From Aulostomus chinensis (Eukaryota; Chordata; Actinopteri; Syngnathiformes; Aulostomidae), in NCBI GenBank assembly GCA_037954235.1, contig JBBMOA010000004.1:5248501-5312500 (forward strand): 64,000 bases of DNA. The letters are read 5' to 3'. Below are positions 46,889-58,129 of the stretch, in pieces; positions within the stretch are counted from its first letter, which is position 1; each line of letters starts with the position of its first letter. The notes beneath the pieces are model-generated. The model was not told the DNA's origin and searched no databases. It worked only from the letters and a program-made list of their open reading frames with translations. The position numbers were made by a program, and so were the translations under genes.

Positions 46889-47460
46889 TGCAGAATCATA
46901 CAAAGCCCTGCAGTGTGTCTTGCAGACACACTCATTACCTCTCAGACGCCTCTGGTTTTACCTTATCGGGCTGTGTTTAGCTCTTCAGTCAGACACCGAT
47001 TTACCTCCTACATGGTGCAGGAGACGAGGCAAATGATTTCACACTGACGATGAGACGATACAGCGTCAGTGTGATAATTTGGAGATTTATATTCTGGATT
47101 TTTGGGGGGGGATTTATGAATTTGGAACACTGGAATCAGATGTAGCGCCACTAGCTGTGATGAGGAGCTCCAGTGAGTGGTGACTAAACGCTGATCAGAT
47201 GCAGCATTTGAACAGAAATCTATTGATTAAAAGCTGCCTATCAACACATTGATCATCATTTGAATTTAAAGAACAAGTGTGAAGATTTTTCAACAAAAAA
47301 AGGCTCAGTTCGATGAAGAGAAATTCAGAAATGCAGTTTGCGGTGCTTTTAATTCTTCACGGCAGCTGTCAGACGTTCTCGCCTGTCACAGCAGTTACAG
47401 CAGATCTGATGCCGTGTGCGCTGCTACGGCGATGTTATTGGCAGGTGTTGATTGGTTCAC
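44913..47460 (-). other. sox5: sox5 intron between window exons 3 and 4
   Basis: A 2.5-kb intron. Contents include (AATG)n at 45103-45136, a mixed CA/CG tract at 45551-45624, (CA)n at 46854-46882, and two complex blocks at 45440-45530 and 45735-45855 that resemble conserved non-coding DNA (CCAATAAAAG, GTTTAATTGTTAGAGATAAT). No other exon was found. Confidence 0.85.
45551..45624. repeat. Mixed (CA)n/(CG)n microsatellite
   Basis: Alternating purine-pyrimidine throughout, with CACA blocks and CGCGCG islands, so it is a candidate Z-DNA former. Confidence 0.9.
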
Positions 47461-47636
47461 CTTGTCAGAGCGTCCGTTGTTGAGGCTCAGGTTGCTGACG
47501 GCAGCCACCTTGGCATCCAGCACCTGCTGCTCTCTCTTCAACTGCTCCTTCATTTGACGAGCCTCAGCGAAGGCCTTTGTCACCGCCTCATGGTCGTTCA
47601 GGTAAGCACCTGAGGACAGTGATGTCAGCAAGTCTC
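47461..47636 (-). CDS. sox5: sox5 exon with YLNDH / QMKEQL helix (window exon 3 of 7)
   Basis: The first two bases complete a Gly codon, then 58 codons end at SDK (phase 0 out). After DLLTSLSSGA it reads YLNDHEAVTKAF and then QMKEQLKREQQVLDAKV. This is the second conserved helical segment of SOX5, a charged heptad-like stretch thought to support dimerisation. The acceptor at 47637-47638 follows a long pyrimidine tract. A second acceptor, CCTCAG|GTGC, 27 nt inside (exon start 47609) would keep frame and remove nine residues. The donor is AAG|GTGAAC. Human SOX5 has KAIQEAR where this copy has KAFAEAR; the rest of the helix is close. Confidence 0.94.
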
Positions 47637-47638
47637 CT
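47609..47638 (-). promoter_or_regulatory. sox5: Tandem in-frame 3' splice sites of sox5 window exon 3
   Basis: The distal acceptor (AG at 47638-47637) follows a roughly 70-nt pyrimidine-rich run. The proximal acceptor (CCTCAG, AG at 47611-47610) is 27 nt downstream and in frame. Use of the proximal site yields SSIGAYLND, close to human STIGYLND. Use of the distal site adds DLLTSLSSG. Confidence 0.6.
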
Positions 47639-47776
47639 GAGACACGGAGGGACGGAGACAGACAGAGAGGGAAGAATAGAGAGAAGGAGAGAGAGAGAGA
47701 GAGAAAAGGCAATTAATTTGGTTTTACTTCTTCATTAGCAATAACAGAGATGTTGATGTCATTTAAGTTGTGTGCC

Positions 47777-47870
47777 TTTATTAGTTTGGGGTGTGTGTTT
47801 GAGTGCGTGTGTGTGTGTGTGCTTTTATTAGTTTGGGGTGTGTGTTTGAGTGCGTGTGTGTGTGTGTGTG
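47777..47870. repeat. 47-bp tandem duplication
   Basis: TTTATTAGTTTGGGGTGTG starts at 47777 and again at 47824, and similarity continues through TTTGAGTGCGTGTG in both copies. Two units of 47 bp, nearly identical, embedded in GT repeat. Confidence 0.85.
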
Positions 47871-48015
47871 TTTGAGTGTGGGTGCGTGCGTGTGTGTGCG
47901 TGCATGTGTGTGCTTCTGGAAGCTGGTGAAATTTTTCATCCGTTCTTCTTTGAACGATGAGGTACAGACATCAACATACACTTTATGAAGGAACAGTGTG
48001 TGCGCCGCTCTTTCT

Positions 48016-48060
<45 letters not shown>

Positions 48061-48231
48061 ACACATACTGACCAACTGAGTGGCAGCCAGCAGCCAGGCA
48101 TGTGAGTCAGTGTGCCTCGAGCTAACCTTGCTACAAGCTGCCCACCGCCTCCTCACCTGCCTTCAGCCTTTAACACACACACACACACACTTAAAAAAAA
48201 AATCTCTTAAAACTTCATACTCTGGACTTCT

Positions 48232-48233
<2 letters not shown>

Positions 48234-48306
<73 letters not shown>
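48234..48306. repeat. (CA)n microsatellite, 73 bp
   Basis: A pure CA run of about 36 units, within a sox5 intron. Confidence 0.97.
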
Positions 48307-48309
<3 letters not shown>

Positions 48310-48387
48310 ACAGATGACTCTTCCTGCAGCTAATTTCCTGACCGTGAACATCTGCCCCGCCACCCAGCAAAGATCAGATCTCCCCAC

Positions 48388-48459
48388 TCCTCTTCGCTCC
48401 TCTTCGCTCCTCTTCTCTCCTCTTCTCTCCCCTTCACTCTCCTTCACTCCTCTTCATCG
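48388..48459. repeat. Pyrimidine-only minisatellite
   Basis: A degenerate CTCCTCTTCG/TCTC unit of 10-11 bp repeated about six to seven times. The plus strand is almost entirely C and T. Confidence 0.8.
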
Positions 48460-48540
48460 CCTATTATTTGGATCATTTTGGCAGCTAAGTCGTTGATGAG
48501 GCATCGGCCCTGACTGTGTGTGCATGCGTGTATGTGTGTG

Positions 48541-48720
48541 GTGTTTTGCGCCGCTATCGCCTCGCTCTATCAGTTGGGTTAGCTCTTAACAAAGAGCTAC
48601 CGCTGGCTTATGGGGCCTTTATCTGCGTTAATCCGCACAGTTAATGCCATCTCAGGCCAGATTATCAGCTTCAGATTGGTAATGACAGAGCCGTGAACTC
48701 TTTCAGAAGTCATAACCGGA
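48541..48720. promoter_or_regulatory. Candidate conserved element with SOX-core hairpin
   Basis: Complex sequence free of simple repeats, flanked by microsatellites. At 48581-48598 AGCTCTTAACAAAGAGCT is a perfect 7-bp inverted repeat around AACA and contains AACAAAG, a SOX/TCF-type core. GCGTTAATCCGC and CAGATTATCAG add homeodomain-like cores. The regulatory role is inference. Confidence 0.3.
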
Positions 48721-49031
48721 AAATCTGGATGTGAGAGGGGCCAAAAAAGGGGGGGTGGGAAGGGGAGGAGAGGAGAGGAGAGAGGGTGATGGAATCGGGT
48801 GGCAGTCAATTTTAATCTGGACTCAAAAGAGAGAGTGGGGGGGGGGGCGCAGATAGATATTCTTACACACATGAGTGTGTGTGTGTGTGTGTTTGTCTCA
48901 CTTCAACTGACAGCGATGCCAACCATCCAGACAAGTGAATGTGACCCAGATAGAAGGGGGGGGGTCTTTCTGTTTGTCTGCCTCTGCGCTCATGCGTGCG
49001 CTTCACCCCTCAAATCAAAATGAACCAAAAT

Positions 49032-49071
49032 ACACACGCACATGCACACACACACATGCACACACACACAT

Positions 49072-49125
<54 letters not shown>
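49032..49125. repeat. (CA)n microsatellite, about 94 bp
   Basis: CA units with regular TG and CG interruptions in the first third and a pure run after that. Confidence 0.97.
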
Positions 49126-49127
<2 letters not shown>

Positions 49128-50358
49128 TTTTACTCCAAATGTCTACAGAGAGGTGCAGTACTACAGAACCTCTCCAGCAGGAAAATGGGAGGGTCAGTAT
49201 TTTGTGATAGGGACCAATAAAAACTGGATTCCCTGATTTAGCGGTTTTTGATTTGCGATTAAAAATGGCTTCATTTATTTTTGCGTTCACACCTGATTCC
49301 CAGTGACGCTGATACTCGTGTTATGTGGAAAAATATGATGTCAAAATAGCTCGTCCAGTACACACACTATTGCTTTAATTTAATTACTTAAGCAAAAGTA
49401 ACACCACAACTATCAGAAAACACTAAAAGAGTACGATACTGTCAGCAAATGTAGTCAATGTATTTTAGTACAACAGTTTTATTGAGGAAAATAATTTGAC
49501 AGAAACAAATTATTGTATACTTAAACCGATGTGAAGGTGTCATACAATATAAAACAATAGTGTTTTTATGTTAAGGATTAAATATTAAAAGAGAGCTGAT
49601 GTGTAGTCATTTAATTAATTTAACTTGATCACGTTTGATTGTTTCATTATTAAGTATTTAGCAAAGAATACGAGATTTTTCACTGCAATCAGGTGCAGAG
49701 TTAGAGAGGAGAATTAGATGGAACCGCGTTGGGAGGAAGTGCTTCACCATAACTTTTAGTACAGGCAGAGTTTTTGATTATCGGTTGTTCTGCTACGACT
49801 GAGAAAGTTATCAATATTTTTAATCGCGACAATCATTTTGAAATCTGACAGACTTTTGAATTTTTCTGAAAAATCAAACATTGCTTCACACCTCTCATCC
49901 CGCATCAGCCTCTGGATTATACCGTATGACATGATTTTCCATACCCACACAGACACGGTGCCTTATCCTATGAAAATATTGAAAAAAAAGAGCTGCTTTG
50001 AACGTGTGTGACATTTTTCCCGCCTTGTTTTTGCATTTATACCTCCCCAGTTTGACCCTCCACTCTCTCAACATGTCAAGTGTCTTTTCATTCAACATCA
50101 CAATTCGTTTTTAACAGCTGATTTTAAAAGTTTTTAGGTTTTCGTTCCTCCCGGCATTGCAGAGTATCCAACCCGGACAAGAATACACGAGACAATTAAG
50201 TGACAGTGCATCTGCGTGTCGTCCTTGAAATGGAACTGATTTGTGTCGAAAGCAGGACCTAAAAATAATCACTCGCGCTTTTTTACCACCATTTTAAATT
50301 CCACTAAATCACTGGATGGATGCGTCTGTCTATCTGTCTTCCTGGATGCAAATACCAC

Positions 50359-50361
<3 letters not shown>

Positions 50362-50415
<54 letters not shown>
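50362..50415. repeat. (CA)n microsatellite
   Basis: A pure CA run of about 27 units. Confidence 0.97.
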
Positions 50416-50417
<2 letters not shown>

Positions 50418-50609
50418 CCAAGTTTCCACATCAAAACGACCGCTTCTAGACTCTTTTCCAATTTGTGTGGCCCTTCTATCCCCTCTGAACCTGTAATAAG
50501 AATCCTAATACGACTATGAGCCGTAATAACAAATGCGCCGCTGACCGGGTAAACTCAGTGGCAACAGATGGGACCTGAGCTACAACAAAACTGGGATCCT
50601 GCCACACAG

Positions 50610-50611
<2 letters not shown>

Positions 50612-50663
<52 letters not shown>
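50612..50663. repeat. (CA)n microsatellite
   Basis: A pure CA run of about 26 units, 200 bp from the previous one. Confidence 0.97.
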
Positions 50664-50665
<2 letters not shown>

Positions 50666-51074
50666 TATTCAGGAGGGATCACACAAACTTTAAACACTGT
50701 AATCCATTTTTCGGAACAAAAAACATCTGGGACCACAAATCCACTAATCTGATATTAAATCCGCCGATTTGTTGAAAAACAGTGAGATTAGCCAAGAAGT
50801 CAGAAAAAAAAAAAAAACGACTGCCTATTGCATAGGAGGAGGAGGGATTGTGAGTGTGTGTATGCGTGTGTTTGAGCCTTTGTGTGTGTGTGTGTATGTG
50901 TGTGTGTGTGTGTGTGTGCTGTCATTGTGTCATTAATGCTTGGTGTTTGCGCTGTCCTGGCTCATGTAAGAGGCTTGTCTAATCTCATTGGTGATACCTC
51001 CTGTCTGTCATACGTTCCTCTCTTTATTATTCCCCCGCTTCATCGCTTGGGAAAAAAAAGTGTTAATCCCTCTC

Positions 51075-51075
<1 letters not shown>

Positions 51076-51108
<33 letters not shown>

Positions 51109-51133
51109 CTCTCTCGCTTGCTCGCTCTCTCTC
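51076..51133. repeat. (CT)n microsatellite
   Basis: A CT run with a few CG and TTG interruptions. Confidence 0.95.
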
Positions 51134-53039
51134 CCCCATGTCTCTTTCAGTCACTAATAAACACATAACAATGAATCGGCCTGGAGGCAAATAGCGACAT
51201 GGAAGAGAAACACAAACACACTAATTATAGCTTGTTACATATGTGTAATATTTGAACTATCAGTGTAGTGTGAAAAATGGATTAAGAGTACAAAATACTG
51301 ATTCATTTATGTCATATTTTATGTATGTGTGCATATGGTGGGGTATGATTATGGTCGTGGCGCTGCTAACAATGGCAATACTACGAGAGAAAAAGCTATT
51401 CTTGTCCCAGCTGCGACCAGTAGAACCGTCATGGTTACCCTTAAAAACCAATTTGGGAAAAAAAAAAAATCCATAAAGACATCTTGACGCATCGATGCAC
51501 TGTAGAGGTTTTTGTATTGACATGTTGTTGAGCAGTTAGAGGATAATTCTGGTTCCCTAGTTAGTACTAATTATGCCGAAAGCAAGAAGTCCAGCTGTGC
51601 GGGAAACAATTTGATACTGGACAAATGTATGTTTTTATAATTGTGTTTTAACTTCTATTTAAATTGTTCTGATTAAGGAGCCTCCACTCGTGGCATTGCT
51701 TGTTTCTTGTGGGCCTAAAAACGTGAGAATAAACCCTGAACTTATCTTTCCTTCACCCTGATATATATTTTAACTTTGTTATTTTTAATTCCAACTCGAT
51801 GTCGGTTTTATGTTTCGGGTTTCCCATCCTTCCGTCATGTTCTTATGAGCAGGATAGCTCAGGTGCCGTGGAGGAATTTCATCAGACCGAGGGACAACCT
51901 GATTAGAATTTGGTGGTCTAAGTTAGAGCTTGCGGTGTCCTCTGAGAACAGATTCGACAGATGAAAACAGAACCTGTAAGTGAGGGAGAGAACATTTGGA
52001 CCAGGAAGCTGCTCGTTTCAATGTGAGCAGCTTTGACCAATCATGGCCTCTGTTTTGTCGAGACGGAGCTCACTGGCTGGGATGTGAAGACGGAAAAAAG
52101 TCTGTCGTCTGTTGATTTGACAAAGCTGTTTTTGTGGTTTTCAACAGCTGAGGGGGGTGAAGTGGCTGCTTTTGAAACAATCTGATTGTATTTGTCGCCT
52201 TTCAACTCCATGCAAACGTCTCAAGTCGCGATACAGACTGAAACAATGAGCGGCGCACGGAACGAGGGCGTCTTGGACCGGATATCTGCTGGCTACATCG
52301 GAACCCTGGAATACTCGCCCTTATTCCCAGAGGCTGAGCCGTCAGACATGGATGCTGGGTTCAGAGACGGAGGATTCTGTTACCACATCATAGCTTTGCA
52401 GTAGTGTACAGTAATTAACGTGTACTGTTGTCAAGGGTTAAAGTATACCGGCTTATTTAAGGCTTTGAAAAAAAATTTAAACCGAGACCCTCACCTGTGT
52501 GTGCACATCGTCTTTTCTGCTCTTCTTTTATTTTCCCATGAAAGGGAATTCCATTTTTACTGCTATTTGAAGAGTTTTAACTCCAAAGGTTTAAAGTAAA
52601 CCCTTTAGTAGTCATGGTAACAGAGATCATTGTGTTACACCGAGATCATACCTGCTGCTGACCTACCACACCAACGGGCTTTTGGCCTTGACTCATACTC
52701 TCATTATGACGTCATTTTTTAAAACTGATAAAATCATGACATTTTATTGTTTAAATTTTAGCTTCTGCAAAAACATATTCCTGACACTTGGGCCGTTACA
52801 GCCTGCTACACTGCAGCCTACGCCAGCTACGTAATGGACTCAAAACAGCCTTTGGTGAGGGTTTGTTTTGTTGGTCCGAGCTGCGTGACTGTGAAAAACA
52901 CAAACCCTGGAAATGAAGGACAAACGCGCCAAAATAAGACGAAGATGAGCTGACCTGAGATGTAGCCATTGCTGTGGTGTGTGTGTGTGTGTGCGTGTAG
53001 GTGTGTGTGAGTGAGAGAGACACACTTGAGCCCTCCTAC

Positions 53040-53253
53040 CTATTGAGCTGCCTCTGCTCGGAGGTCCTCCGATGCTGGAGGGGACACCACTGTGCTTCAT
53101 GGAGCCTGCGGGGCCCAGCTTGGTGGCGGCAGCAGCGGCAGCGGCAGCAGCAGCAGCAGGGACCTGTGGGGAAGTTGGGGGGGAGTTGGGTGACTTGCTC
53201 TCGGATGCCTTAGGCTTGGCCGACAGGTTCAGTGGCTGTGCACCCTCACTGTC
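53040..53253 (-). CDS. sox5: sox5 exon with PLNLS motif and alanine run (window exon 2 of 7)
   Basis: This exon carries 71 codons plus one base (phase 0 in, phase 1 out). It starts DSEGAQPLNLSAKPK and ends SRGSSI plus the first base of a Gly codon. The acceptor reads TTTTTGCAG|GAC and the donor ATAG|GTAGGA. PLNLS is the CtBP-type co-repressor motif described for SOX6 and present in SOX5. A Pro/Ser stretch (SPNSPPTSP) follows, and then eleven consecutive Ala codons at about 53123-53155, mixed GCT and GCC. Human SOX5 as I recall it has no alanine run here (HMPALRINSGAGP). The exon is otherwise low-complexity and probably disordered, acting as a spacer between the coiled-coil half and the HMG half. 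Confidence 0.93.
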
Positions 53254-54749
53254 CTGCAAAAACCAAAACAGCACAGTTTCGCCTGCTGTGACCACCGTAG
53301 GAATTTGGAAGAGGGAGGCAGGGGGCGAGCCCCTCGCCCTCCCTCACTGAAACCACCTCGCAAGTGAGGCTGCAACTGTAACAATGAAACAGGAGCCCAT
53401 GCACAGCAACCCGGGGCAAGCCTGGCTGGACAGATGATACGGTGCATGCCACTGCCCAAACAGCACAAACGCAAATGAATATTGAGCTTTTTTAGGTGCA
53501 AACCACTGACATTCACATGCAAAACAAGGGACTTCCCATCACAGCATAGTCACCCGTGACTCATGCACATGCACGTGCACAATCCTCATGCACACACCCT
53601 TCAACATGCAGTGAAACACTGTTTTCCTCAAAACCGGCAACGATCAAAAACCCGAGAAGAAGAAACACCGCAAAACCATTCTGCAAGTCACCAGCGGACC
53701 TCAGTCGGTCCCTCACAGAGACCAACGCGGCCGTAGCAGCCGAGGGGGGCTGGGGACGCTGGGACGTCTCAGAGAGTCAAACGTGGACTGTCTGCCACTT
53801 CAATGTGCTTTTGCTCTATTAGGAACAGAAGACCTTCATGGCTCTAACCAAGGGAGTGTGCATAGAGTGCTGGTTCAGAAACAACACACACACATGTGCA
53901 CACACGTGTGCGCACACGCACACACACACACACACGCACACACACCAATCAGTGTTTCTTTTTAAGCTCCATGCCGCAGACACCACCAGAGTGCCTATGT
54001 TCCTGCAGGGATCAAATATTATAGTGACGACTTTGTCGTATACTTTTATCATTAAATGCACTCATTCATCTTAATGAATGACGCGTCGTCATGCGGCAAT
54101 AAACACGTAACAGACAGCGGCCCCTAAATGAATCGGCATGTGGACCACCACACGGCGCCTGGAGCTGTTATCACATTTATCGTCATGGCAACATCACCCC
54201 TGCCGATGACCTAATCCAATCGGGGGAGCCTGGGAGGGTCACATGACAGGAAGGAAGGAATTAGATCACAGAGGGGCCAGATGTACACAGACCACTCTGT
54301 GTAATTAAAACTCTACAATTAAAAGGCAGACACAACATGGGGCAAGAGACAGCTCTGTGTGTGATGTTGCACTACAAAAGTGTGCACAAGGTGTAATTTA
54401 AAAGTGTACACACTCTCTAGGTACCTTTATTTGGTTTCATCTAGATTGTAGGTGTGTGTTTCATTAAGACCCAACATTAAATTAAAACCCTCCAACAGGA
54501 TAGATTATTTTTCTTTAAATTTGTCATTAGACTAATTGCTGATTAGGACATTTTGAATCTGTCATGATTCAGTGAGAGCAAGCGTGTGTGTGTGTTTGTG
54601 TGTCTGTGTGTTGGGGGGGGGGGTATCCACTCATTAAGGCCGACTTTCCCTGATTCCCACTCCTTGAGTCGTTCTAAGCCCTGTGAGCCCCTCACAACTC
54701 AATTAAGCCCTTCCAATTAAGCCTCTACATGGGTATGTGAGATCACCAG

Positions 54750-54813
<64 letters not shown>

Positions 54814-55179
54814 TGCACGCGCACGCAGTGATGAGGCCTAACCGGATTGTCCTTCATTAGAGGAGGGGGGGGGGGTCTTTCTAAATAGACAGAGACCCCC
54901 AAAGATGCCTTCAGTGAGACAATGGACCAGAGAGGAAGAGGAGAGAAAAACTGAGCGGGATCTTCTCAATCCTGACCCATATTATGGTGGGCTTTGGCTG
55001 GGAACGTGTTTGAATATTTATTACAAATAGATAATTCCGCTGCCTCTTGTGCAGTGGATGGGGGAATTTCCTCTCCGCGCCAAGCCAAATCCTATGGTGG
55101 GAAGGTGGCCAACCTGCTTTATGCCAGTGTGGAGGAATTAGTTTAGACAGTGTAGCTGAGAGGCTTGGACCGACTTGTT

Positions 55180-55181
<2 letters not shown>

Positions 55182-55254
<73 letters not shown>

Positions 55255-55363
55255 TTGCAAGACATTGTTCAACAAGCTCTAAATCTCATGATAGTGTGTG
55301 TGTATGTGTGTGTGTCTGTGTGTGATTGCAAGACATTGTTCAACAAGCTCTACATCTCATGAT

Positions 55364-55439
<76 letters not shown>
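55182..55439. repeat. GT microsatellite block with 71-bp tandem duplication
   Basis: A 72-bp GT run, then GATTGCAAGACATTGTTC... at 55253 and again at 55324 (offset 71), each followed by GT repeats, the last one 75 bp long. The two unique segments differ by a single base (AAATCTC versus ACATCTC). Confidence 0.95.
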
Positions 55440-55442
<3 letters not shown>

Positions 55443-57429
55443 CCTCTAGAATCTCTGAAAGGCTCGGGAATCTTGAATTAATACAATTGCTTTTGTCTCT
55501 CTTGGCTGATGAAACGGTCTCAAGCTTGGAGACCGAAAACATGCGGAGTGACAGCGAGAGCCAGAGGGACTGAGAGACACACAGGCGTGTGTGTGTGTGT
55601 GTGTGCGTGTGCATGTGTGTTGGGGGGGGGGGGTCTGTTTCACTTCTGTAGATGCCGACATGTGAAGGCAACATCAAGGATCTGTATCTTATCACAGGAG
55701 CTGGCGGTTCAATTAAGCGGACAAGTGTATGTGTGTGTGTGTGGCACCATGGGCAGGTGTGTGTGTGTGTGTATACGGCTGCTCATCAAGACCTTTGCAT
55801 GTTCCTCTCTGTATTTTTCCTCTCCTTCCTGAGTCCATCTCTCTTTCCTTCCTTCCAGCTACAAGTGACTGTCTGGATATTAATTATATTGTCATCTCTA
55901 ATTCTATCAGACAGCAGGAACCGCAGCAGAGGCAGATATGACCACGTGTCTTCGTCTGTGGCACTGATTCAGGCCCTCCTCCTCCTCCTCAATGTGCTTT
56001 ACATTTCCATCTATTTATATGTGGATGAAATATCTAGGTGGACTCAAGCAGGAGCAGTTGTTTGTGCCAGGATTCTTCTTCCTCTGGTGAAACCTACATG
56101 GGTCCAGTACAAACTCTTCAACTGGAATTGTGGACTAATAGTCCTGACGGTGGCGCTATAGCAACCCTAAACTAAACATTTAGGCTGTGCTGTCGCTTTG
56201 CAATGTTAACCACCATGTGGGTACAAATTTACAGGAACCTTCAGATACTCTGCGGTGAAATCCATCACTTTTAATTAACCCAAAATCTTTTAAACAGCTA
56301 CAGAATTACTATAAAAATATTTTAAAGTCACATTAAATGTGTGAAAACTTTTCAGAATTTAATCTTGAGAATCTTTTTTTTTCTTTTTTCTGTCATCCTG
56401 TAACTAGAGATGGAATCAATAGAATTTTAAACCAAAAAAATCATAGAAAATAGACCTAAATTGAGCCTTTTTTCTTTTCTTTTTGTGTAGGAACATAAAA
56501 TCAACCAAGCATTTAAAAACTGTCTTGAACAGCCTTCAGAGACTCCCAAATATTAGACTTCATATTTCTCTTCTTCCTTGCCGACCAGACGTCAACTGCT
56601 TGTCGGCAGATCGAAGGTGTTTTTATATAATGTCAATTCCACAGGTATTTGATCAATTAAAACTTTATTGGGATACAGCTGTGGTTATCAAAGGTACACA
56701 AAGTACAACATCTACTGCACAGACACAGTACGAACTGATCGTACATACAGGGACTGTGAGTGTGTACGGACAAACAGGATGAGAGTGCAAAGAGTAATCA
56801 CAATCCTCTTGTGAAAAGGTCGGCAGGTTAACAGGGTGGTCTACTGTGTGTGTGTGTGTGCGTGTGCGTGCGCGGGCGCCAGCTGCTAACAGCGCTATAA
56901 CAACAGTTGCTTAAGATCATTATATACCAGGTGCAGGCGATCGAGTTTGTTGCCTCCATCTCGAATGTTTCACTGCGTGCTAAATTGTACACGCGGGAGA
57001 TGTATTCATATACTTCTTTTTTCTCTGGTAGAAGTACATTTAAGTACCACAGTGAAAAAATATTGTGTACAGAAATATTTATGGAGAAAATCTACTTAAA
57101 AATATCAAATGTCTACTTTGAGTAGTCATTAGGCCCAACACCTGCGATGACAGTGCTTCTTAAATTACTGTCCTCAGATGTATCCAGTTGCTGGCACTGC
57201 TGCGTGTGTGTGTGATGCATGTCAGCAGATATCCTACATACAGTGCACATTTTCAATCGCAATATTGTATGGGTGTGTATGCATGCCTGCCTACATATAT
57301 ACAGTCGCTCCAGTCTTGCGTAGAAGAAAGCTGCATGTACGCTGCAGTGATTTGTGCATGTGTGTGTATTAGTGTGCAGAGGCTGCATGGTTTCTGGTTG
57401 GCATGGTGTCTCGTTCAACACCTGTGCGC

Positions 57430-57432
<3 letters not shown>

Positions 57433-57492
<60 letters not shown>
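57433..57492. repeat. (GT)n microsatellite
   Basis: A pure GT run of 30 units. Confidence 0.97.
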
Positions 57493-57493
<1 letters not shown>

Positions 57494-58071
57494 CGCCTTG
57501 CATTTGCCCCTGTTTTGTGTCTCACCCGAGGGTAAAGCACTTAAGCGGTGTGTGCCTGAGTCCAAACAGCTGTGAGCAGAGGCAGGCAGCGGGTCTCTAA
57601 ATGACTTGAGACCTGAGAGAGAGCCCACAGGGGGAGCACACCTCTGAAATATACATGTCACTCACCCAGAGAGAGAGAGAGAGAGAGGAAAGAGGAAAAA
57701 AGATGATAGTAAGAGTGTATGAAAGCACTGTGGTCAGTCTGATAATAGAAATCAGAAAAGGAAAAAGAGAAAGAATACAGCACAAGAGAGAGAGAGAGAG
57801 AGAGAGAATCTATCAAACGCAGCAGACTGCTTATCTAATATTTGTCTCTCCATGCTTGCAAACACTGCCGCTGCATGGGGGACTTCCACCAAAATAGCAC
57901 TGCGGTCAATTGACCATTTTGGCTCCACGGGGCCTGTCTGGATCCATGTGGGTCCACTCCCCAGTCAGCCACTCCTGCTGGACTGGGGAGGTCATTATGG
58001 CTCCTCACTTCCCCTCCACCACAGGCTGCAGCACTTGCATGTCAGCCCAACTCCATATATATGGTAATAAG

Positions 58072-58073
<2 letters not shown>

Positions 58074-58128
<55 letters not shown>
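58074..58128. repeat. (GT)n microsatellite
   Basis: A pure GT run of about 27 units. Confidence 0.97.

Positions 58129-58129
<1 letters not shown>

Larger units (their letters stand above)
47637..53039 (-). other. sox5: sox5 intron between window exons 2 and 3
   Basis: A 5.4-kb intron very rich in microsatellites: a 47-bp duplication (47777-47870), (CA)n at 48234-48306, 49032-49125, 50362-50415 and 50612-50663, a pyrimidine minisatellite at 48388-48459, and (CT)n at 51076-51133. The block 48541-48720 is complex and holds a perfect hairpin with a SOX-type core. The interval 49300-50350 is AT-rich with nothing recognisable, and 51200-52950 shows no gene. Confidence 0.85.

Noticed and set aside
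48234..49125. CRISPR-like array
   Set aside because: The repeats are pure dinucleotides without spacers, in vertebrate DNA.
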